DNA of 64,000 bases from Chitinophagaceae bacterium (lineage in GTDB: Bacteria; Bacteroidota; Bacteroidia; Chitinophagales; Chitinophagaceae). Below the pieces are notes generated by a model. It did no database searches, was not told where the DNA came from, and worked only from the letters and a program-made list of their open reading frames with translations. Both the position numbers and the translations under genes were made by a program. Below are positions 59,726 through 64,000 of the stretch, piece after piece; position 1 is the first letter of the stretch; each line of letters begins with the position of its first letter. Location of the stretch: positions 28,064-92,063 of the forward strand of contig SCVJ01000022.1 in NCBI GenBank assembly GCA_004322425.1, given 5' to 3'.

Positions 59726-60673
59726 ATGCCTTCTGCCAGAATTTTTGCTGGAAACAGTTCTAAACAATTAGCGGAGCAAATTTGCAAAAGTTACGGATGC
59801 GTTTTAGGTAAAATAAATATTCAAAAATTCAGCGACGGAGAAATATTGCCCACCTTCATTGAGAGTATTCGGGGCGAGTTTGTTTTTCTTATTCAAAGCA
59901 CCAGTTCACCTGCTGATAATTTGATGGAATTATTATTGATGATTGATGCTGCAAAACGAGCCTCGGCCTATAAAGTGATTGCCGTAATTCCTTATTACGG
60001 CTATGCACGGCAAGACAGAAAAGACGGACCTCGTGTATCCATTGGTAGCAAGTTAATTGCTAATATGCTTACAGCAGCCGGTGCTGATAGAGTAATTACA
60101 ATGGATCTTCACGCTCCTCAAATTCAGGGGTACTTTGATATTCCGGTTGATCACCTCGACAGTCATGCTGTTTTTATTCCATATATTGAAAATCTCAAAC
60201 TGGAAAACCTTACCTTTGCGGCCCCCGACGTAGGAAGTGCGAACCGAATCAGGGAAATTTCTACCTATTTTGAAGCCGAAATGGTTATTTGCGATAAACA
60301 CCGCAAAAGGGCCAATGAAATTGCAAGTATGGTGGTAATTGGTGATGTTACAGACAGGGATGTTGTGATAATTGATGATATCTGCGATACTGGCGGAACC
60401 TTGGTAAAAAGTGCGGCTTTATTAAAGGAAAAAGGAGCAAGAACGGTAAGAGCATTAATTACACATCCGGTTTTAAGTGGAAAAGCGTACGAAAATATTG
60501 AGAATAGTGTGTTGGAAGAATTAGTGGTTTGTGATACTATTCCTTTAAAAAGAGAAAGTTCAAAAATAAAAAGTCTTTCGGTATCCCGACTATTTGCCGT
60601 GGCTATCCGAAATGCATTTGAAAATAAAAGTATCACAGGATTATTTGTTCATTCTCAACGAAAGAGCAAATAA
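59726..60673 (+). CDS. prs: Ribose-phosphate pyrophosphokinase
   Basis: IFAGNSSKQLAEQI...KFSDGEILP...YYGYARQDRKDGPRVSIGSKLIANMLTAAGADRVITMDLHAPQIQGYFDIPVDHL...VVIIDDICDTGGTL. Confidence 0.98.
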   Translation: MPSARIFAGNSSKQLAEQICKSYGCVLGKINIQKFSDGEILPTFIESIRGEFVFLIQSTSSPADNLMELLLMIDAAKRASAYKVIAVIPYYGYARQDRKDGPRVSIGSKLIANMLTAAGADRVITMDLHAPQIQGYFDIPVDHLDSHAVFIPYIENLKLENLTFAAPDVGSANRIREISTYFEAEMVICDKHRKRANEIASMVVIGDVTDRDVVIIDDICDTGGTLVKSAALLKEKGARTVRALITHPVLSGKAYENIENSVLEELVVCDTIPLKRESSKIKSLSVSRLFAVAIRNAFENKSITGLFVHSQRKSK

Positions 60674-60704
60674 CAAAAACGTAAACAATAAATCAATATA
60701 AACA

Positions 60705-61349
60705 ATGAAAACGATTACTATCGAAGGACAACTGAGGACCGAAAGCGGAAAAAAAGCCACCCGCCAACTTCGCTCTCAGGATATGGTGCCCGGTGTAATT
60801 TATGGAGGTGCAAAGGTTGTAAGTTTTGCAGCACCAGCCATGGCCCTTACATCATTAGTGTACACACCTAGCTTTCAAAAAGCTGAGGTAAAATTAAATG
60901 GAGAAACTTTTGTATGCATTCTGAAAGATCTTCAGTTTGACAAAGTAACCGACAAGCTCATACACTTGGACTTACTAGAACTTGTAGAGGATAAGAAAGT
61001 TATTGCTACTATTCCGTTACATTTTTCAGGTACTGCTGTTGGTGTTAAAGATGGCGGTAAATTAAACATTCGGATGAAAGCATTGAAAGTAAAAACTTTA
61101 CCAAAATATCTGCAAGAGCAAATTGAAGTGAAGGTTGACAATCTTGAATTGAATGGTAATATTCGTGTAGAGGATGTAAAAGTTGAGCATTATGAAATAC
61201 TTAATCCTCCACGTATTCCAATTGCATCTGTATCTCTAACGAGACAGTTGAAGCAAGAAGAAGCTGCTGCACCTACTACTACAGCTGCACCTGCTGCTGC
61301 GGCTACGCCAGCTGCTGCGCCTGCACCAGCTGCAAAAGGAAAAAAATAA
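60705..61349 (+). CDS. rplY: 50S ribosomal protein L25/general stress protein Ctc
   Basis: KTITIEGQLRTESGKKATRQLRSQDMVPGVIYGG...KDLQFDKVTDKLIHLDLLELVEDKKV; Ala/Pro-rich tail. Confidence 0.95.
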   Translation: MKTITIEGQLRTESGKKATRQLRSQDMVPGVIYGGAKVVSFAAPAMALTSLVYTPSFQKAEVKLNGETFVCILKDLQFDKVTDKLIHLDLLELVEDKKVIATIPLHFSGTAVGVKDGGKLNIRMKALKVKTLPKYLQEQIEVKVDNLELNGNIRVEDVKVEHYEILNPPRIPIASVSLTRQLKQEEAAAPTTTAAPAAAATPAAAPAPAAKGKK

Positions 61350-61369
61350 GAGTTGATAAAATTATTTTC

Positions 61370-61396
61370 AAAACCCCGTTAAAAACGGGGTTTTTT
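61370..61396 (+). terminator. Intrinsic terminator after rplY
   Basis: AAAACCCCGTT-aaa-AACGGGGTTTTTT. Confidence 0.9.
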
Positions 61397-61438
61397 ATTT
61401 GTTGAAAAAATAAACTTTCTTTGGAGCAGCAGAAGTCT

Positions 61439-62014
61439 ATGAAATATTTAATAGTTGGTTTGGGAAATGTTGGAAGCGAGTATGAAAATACGCGTCATAA
61501 TATTGGTTTTGATGTAGTGCATGCTTTCGTACAAAAGCACGGAGGAGGTTTTAAATTAGAACGCTTGGCTTATGTGGCTTCTCTAAAATGGAAAGGGAAA
61601 AATTTGGTTTGCATTTGCCCCACTACATTTATGAACTTAAGTGGAAGTGCTGTAAAATATTGGATGGATAAAGAAAAAATTGGCATAGAAAAAACACTCA
61701 TTATTGTAGATGAATTGGCGTTACCATTATCTAAAATGCGTCTCAAATCTAGTGGTAGCGACGGAGGCCATAATGGTTTGAAAAGTATTGCATCAATTTT
61801 AGAAACAAAAAGCTATCCTCGTTTACGTTTTGGGATTGGCAATCATTATCCCAAAGGAAGACAAGCAGATTTTGTTTTAAGCAAATGGAAAAAAGACGAA
61901 GAGAAATTAGTAAAATATAAAATTGATAAAGCAATCGAATTGATCGAAAGTTTTATTAGTTGTGGCATTGAGCAAACAATGAATGAAGTAAATAATAAAG
62001 AGTATTCAATATAA
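61439..62014 (+). CDS. pth: Peptidyl-tRNA hydrolase
   Basis: MKYLIVGLGNVGSEYENTRHNIGFDVV...KPTTFMNLSGSAV-like...VDELALPLSKMRLKSSGSDGGHNGLKSI. Start at 61439 (MKYLIVGLG) rather than the TTG at 61421. Confidence 0.96.
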   Translation: MKYLIVGLGNVGSEYENTRHNIGFDVVHAFVQKHGGGFKLERLAYVASLKWKGKNLVCICPTTFMNLSGSAVKYWMDKEKIGIEKTLIIVDELALPLSKMRLKSSGSDGGHNGLKSIASILETKSYPRLRFGIGNHYPKGRQADFVLSKWKKDEEKLVKYKIDKAIELIESFISCGIEQTMNEVNNKEYSI

Positions 62015-62042
62015 ATTTTTAAAAAAGAGTAAATAATTAGTA

Positions 62043-62654
62043 ATGAAAATATTTTGTATCGGAAGAAATTATGTAGCACACGCCATTGAACTGAACAATG
62101 AGATACCCGACGAACCAGTTATTTTTATGAAGCCGGAAAGTGCACTGTTGCCGCCCAATGCGTCATTTCATTACCCCGAATTTACCAATGATCTACATTA
62201 TGAATGTGAGTTGGTTTTTCGAATAAGTAAGAATGGAAAAAATATTGCAGCAACTGATGCTTTACTTTATTGTGATGCCATAACCGTTGGTATTGATTTT
62301 ACCGCACGTGATATTCAAAATAAACTGAAGGGCAAGGGACTTCCTTGGGAAAAAGCAAAAGCGTGGGATCATTCGGCTATTATTGGTACTTGGGTTTCTA
62401 TGAATGAAATTAAAAATTTAAAAGATATTAATTTCTGTTTGTATAAAAACAAAGAAATTGTACAACAAGGAAATTCTGGTTTAATGATAAATGATTTAGA
62501 AAATATTATAGCTCATATTTCTATTTATTTTTCTTTGTGCGAAGGCGATTTGATTTTTACGGGAACACCAGCCGGAGTAGGAGTAGTATCAGTTGGAGAT
62601 GATTTGGAATCATTCATTGAGAACGACTCGTTACTTTCCTTGAACATTCAATAG
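62043..62654 (+). CDS. Fumarylacetoacetate hydrolase family protein
   Basis: KIFCIGRNYVAHAIELNNEIPDEPVIFMKPESAL...HYECELVFRI...VGIDFTARDIQNKLKGKGLPWEKAKAWDHSAIIG...IFTGTPAGVG. Confidence 0.93.
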   Translation: MKIFCIGRNYVAHAIELNNEIPDEPVIFMKPESALLPPNASFHYPEFTNDLHYECELVFRISKNGKNIAATDALLYCDAITVGIDFTARDIQNKLKGKGLPWEKAKAWDHSAIIGTWVSMNEIKNLKDINFCLYKNKEIVQQGNSGLMINDLENIIAHISIYFSLCEGDLIFTGTPAGVGVVSVGDDLESFIENDSLLSLNIQ

Positions 62655-62666
62655 TGGTTTATTCAA

Positions 62667-62674
62667 TAGCTTTG
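62667..62674 (+). promoter_or_regulatory. -7 box upstream of E1 gene
   Basis: TAGCTTTG, 44 nt before the ATG at 62719; no ideal -33. Confidence 0.35.
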
Positions 62675-62718
62675 TAACAACTGCATTCCACATATTTTAC
62701 TCACGATACGAATCAAAA

Positions 62719-64000
62719 ATGGTAGAAACTGAAATATTGCTAAGAGCTTATCGACTCATGTGCTTGGCAAAAGCAATGGCTGATATTTTCGAAGCGAATC
62801 GTCAAATTTGTAAATATGTTCACTCTACGTCTCGTGGACACGAAGCCATTCAATTAGCAACAGCATTTCAATTAAAAAATTGCGATTACATCAGCCCATA
62901 CTATCGTGATGAAAGTATTTTGTTGGGGTTAGGTTTTTCTCCATACGAGTTAATGTTGCAATTACTTACGAAAGCTGATGATCCCTTTAGTGGAGGCCGT
63001 TCTTATTATTCGCATCCCAATTCAATTGCAAAGGATAAACCAAAAATTATACATCAAAGCAGTGCTACTGGAATGCAAGCAATTCCAACAACGGGAATAG
63101 CACAGGGCATCAGTTATCTTGAAAAAATCAATTCGTCTCTTTTAAAAAAAGGAGGCAATGGCGAAATGCCGATTGTTATTTGTTCATTAGGTGACGGAAG
63201 TGTTACCGAAGGAGAAGTAAGTGAAGCTTTTCAATTTGCAGTTCTGAAAAAATTACCAATTATTTATTTAGTTCAAGATAACGATTGGGGGATAAGTGCT
63301 GCTGCTGCTGAAACCAGAACGATGAATGCTTATGAATATGCAGATGGATTCAAAGGACTAAATAAAATTCAAGTTGATGGTACTGATTTTGATGAATGCT
63401 ATAAATTAATGGGAAACGTAATTACTGAAGTACGTACAAATGGTGGACCATGGTTGGTACACGCAAAAGTTCCCTTACTCAATCATCACACAAGTGGAGT
63501 TCGTAAAGAATTTTATCGAACAGAAGAGGATTTAATGAAGCATTTGCAAGATGATCCTTTTCCCAAATTAAAAAAAATTCTTACTCAATTAGGAATTGAA
63601 GAACAAGAACTTGAATTAATAGAAAAAGATGCGGTTCATCAAGTTTCTGAAGATTTTGAAAAAGCGGTAAATGCTGCGGAACCCGATCTTGGTGGAATAA
63701 GTGATTTTGTTTTTGTTCCTACTCCAATTACAGAGGAAAGAGGAGAAAGATGTCCTGCGGGAAACGAAAAAATAATGATGGTGGATGCTGCACTGTTTGC
63801 CATAAAAGAGTTAATGGAAGAACATCCAGAATGTATTTTATATGGGCAAGATGTGGGGAAAAGATTAGGAGGTGTATTTCGAGAAGCCGCCACATTAGCC
63901 GAACATTTTGGCGATCATCGAGTTTTCAATACTGCCATACAGGAAGCCTATATTATTGGTTCAACCGTTGGGTTAAGTGCAGTAGGAGTAAAACCAATTG
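62719..64000 (+). CDS. 2-oxoacid (branched-chain/pyruvate) dehydrogenase E1, fused alpha+beta, truncated by window end
   Basis: Continuous open frame not in ORF track: MVETEILLRAYRLMCLAKAMADIFEANRQ...HSTSRGHEAIQLATAF...GDGSVTEGEVSEAFQFAVLKKLPIIYLVQDNDWGIS (TPP motif), then beta half MMVDAALFAIKELMEEHPECILYGQDVGKRLGGVFREAATLAEHFGDHRVFNTAIQEAYIIGSTVGLSAVG. Confidence 0.92.
   Translation, partial: MVETEILLRAYRLMCLAKAMADIFEANRQICKYVHSTSRGHEAIQLATAFQLKNCDYISPYYRDESILLGLGFSPYELMLQLLTKADDPFSGGRSYYSHPNSIAKDKPKIIHQSSATGMQAIPTTGIAQGISYLEKINSSLLKKGGNGEMPIVICSLGDGSVTEGEVSEAFQFAVLKKLPIIYLVQDNDWGISAAAAETRTMNAYEYADGFKGLNKIQVDGTDFDECYKLMGNVITEVRTNGGPWLVHAKVPLLNHHTSGVRKEFYRTEEDLMKHLQDDPFPKLKKILTQLGIEEQELELIEKDAVHQVSEDFEKAVNAAEPDLGGISDFVFVPTPITEERGERCPAGNEKIMMVDAALFAIKELMEEHPECILYGQDVGKRLGGVFREAATLAEHFGDHRVFNTAIQEAYIIGSTVGLSAVGVKPI

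Noticed and set aside
60053-60636. Minus-strand ORFs overlapping prs
   Set aside because: Shadow ORFs of prs; no own start context or homology pattern.
63639-63893. 84-aa minus-strand ORF
   Set aside because: Antisense to the E1 dehydrogenase frame, which is strongly supported.

Overview
This 64 kb window is AT-rich, densely packed chromosomal DNA from a Bacteroidetes (Bacteroidota), probably Chitinophagaceae-like. It is mostly core genome: lpxB, surE, guaA, rplI-rpsR-rpsF, recJ, polyprenyl synthetase, bamD-rpoZ, CoA-transferase A/B, futalosine-pathway mqnD/mqnB, two PTPS-like genes plus folE, fabD, fabH, ruvA, sprA, guaB, dprA, queE, folD, a SusC/SusD locus, radC, prs, rplY (L25/Ctc), pth, and a fused 2-oxoacid dehydrogenase E1. 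I saw no IS elements, prophage, CRISPR array, rRNA or convincing tRNA. Two genes run off the window edges and are missing from the ORF track: lpxB on the left and the E1 gene on the right. The theme that stands out is type IX secretion and cell-surface biology: SprA, a PorD-type (DUF4835) protein, a PorE-like TPR/propeller/CRD/OmpA protein, a T9SS-sorted modular nuclease, and two tandem giant PKD/CHU_C proteins that share a Cys-rich N-terminal domain. The least explained items are that shared N-terminal module, a translationally coupled outer-membrane pair in which one protein has a helix-hairpin-helix DNA-binding-like domain ahead of a probable beta-barrel, a structured rpsF leader, and several genes whose -7 promoter box lies almost on the start codon (possible leaderless mRNAs). 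I did not find a clear-cut new defence or mobile system. All calls come from reading the sequence and translations; no database search was run.
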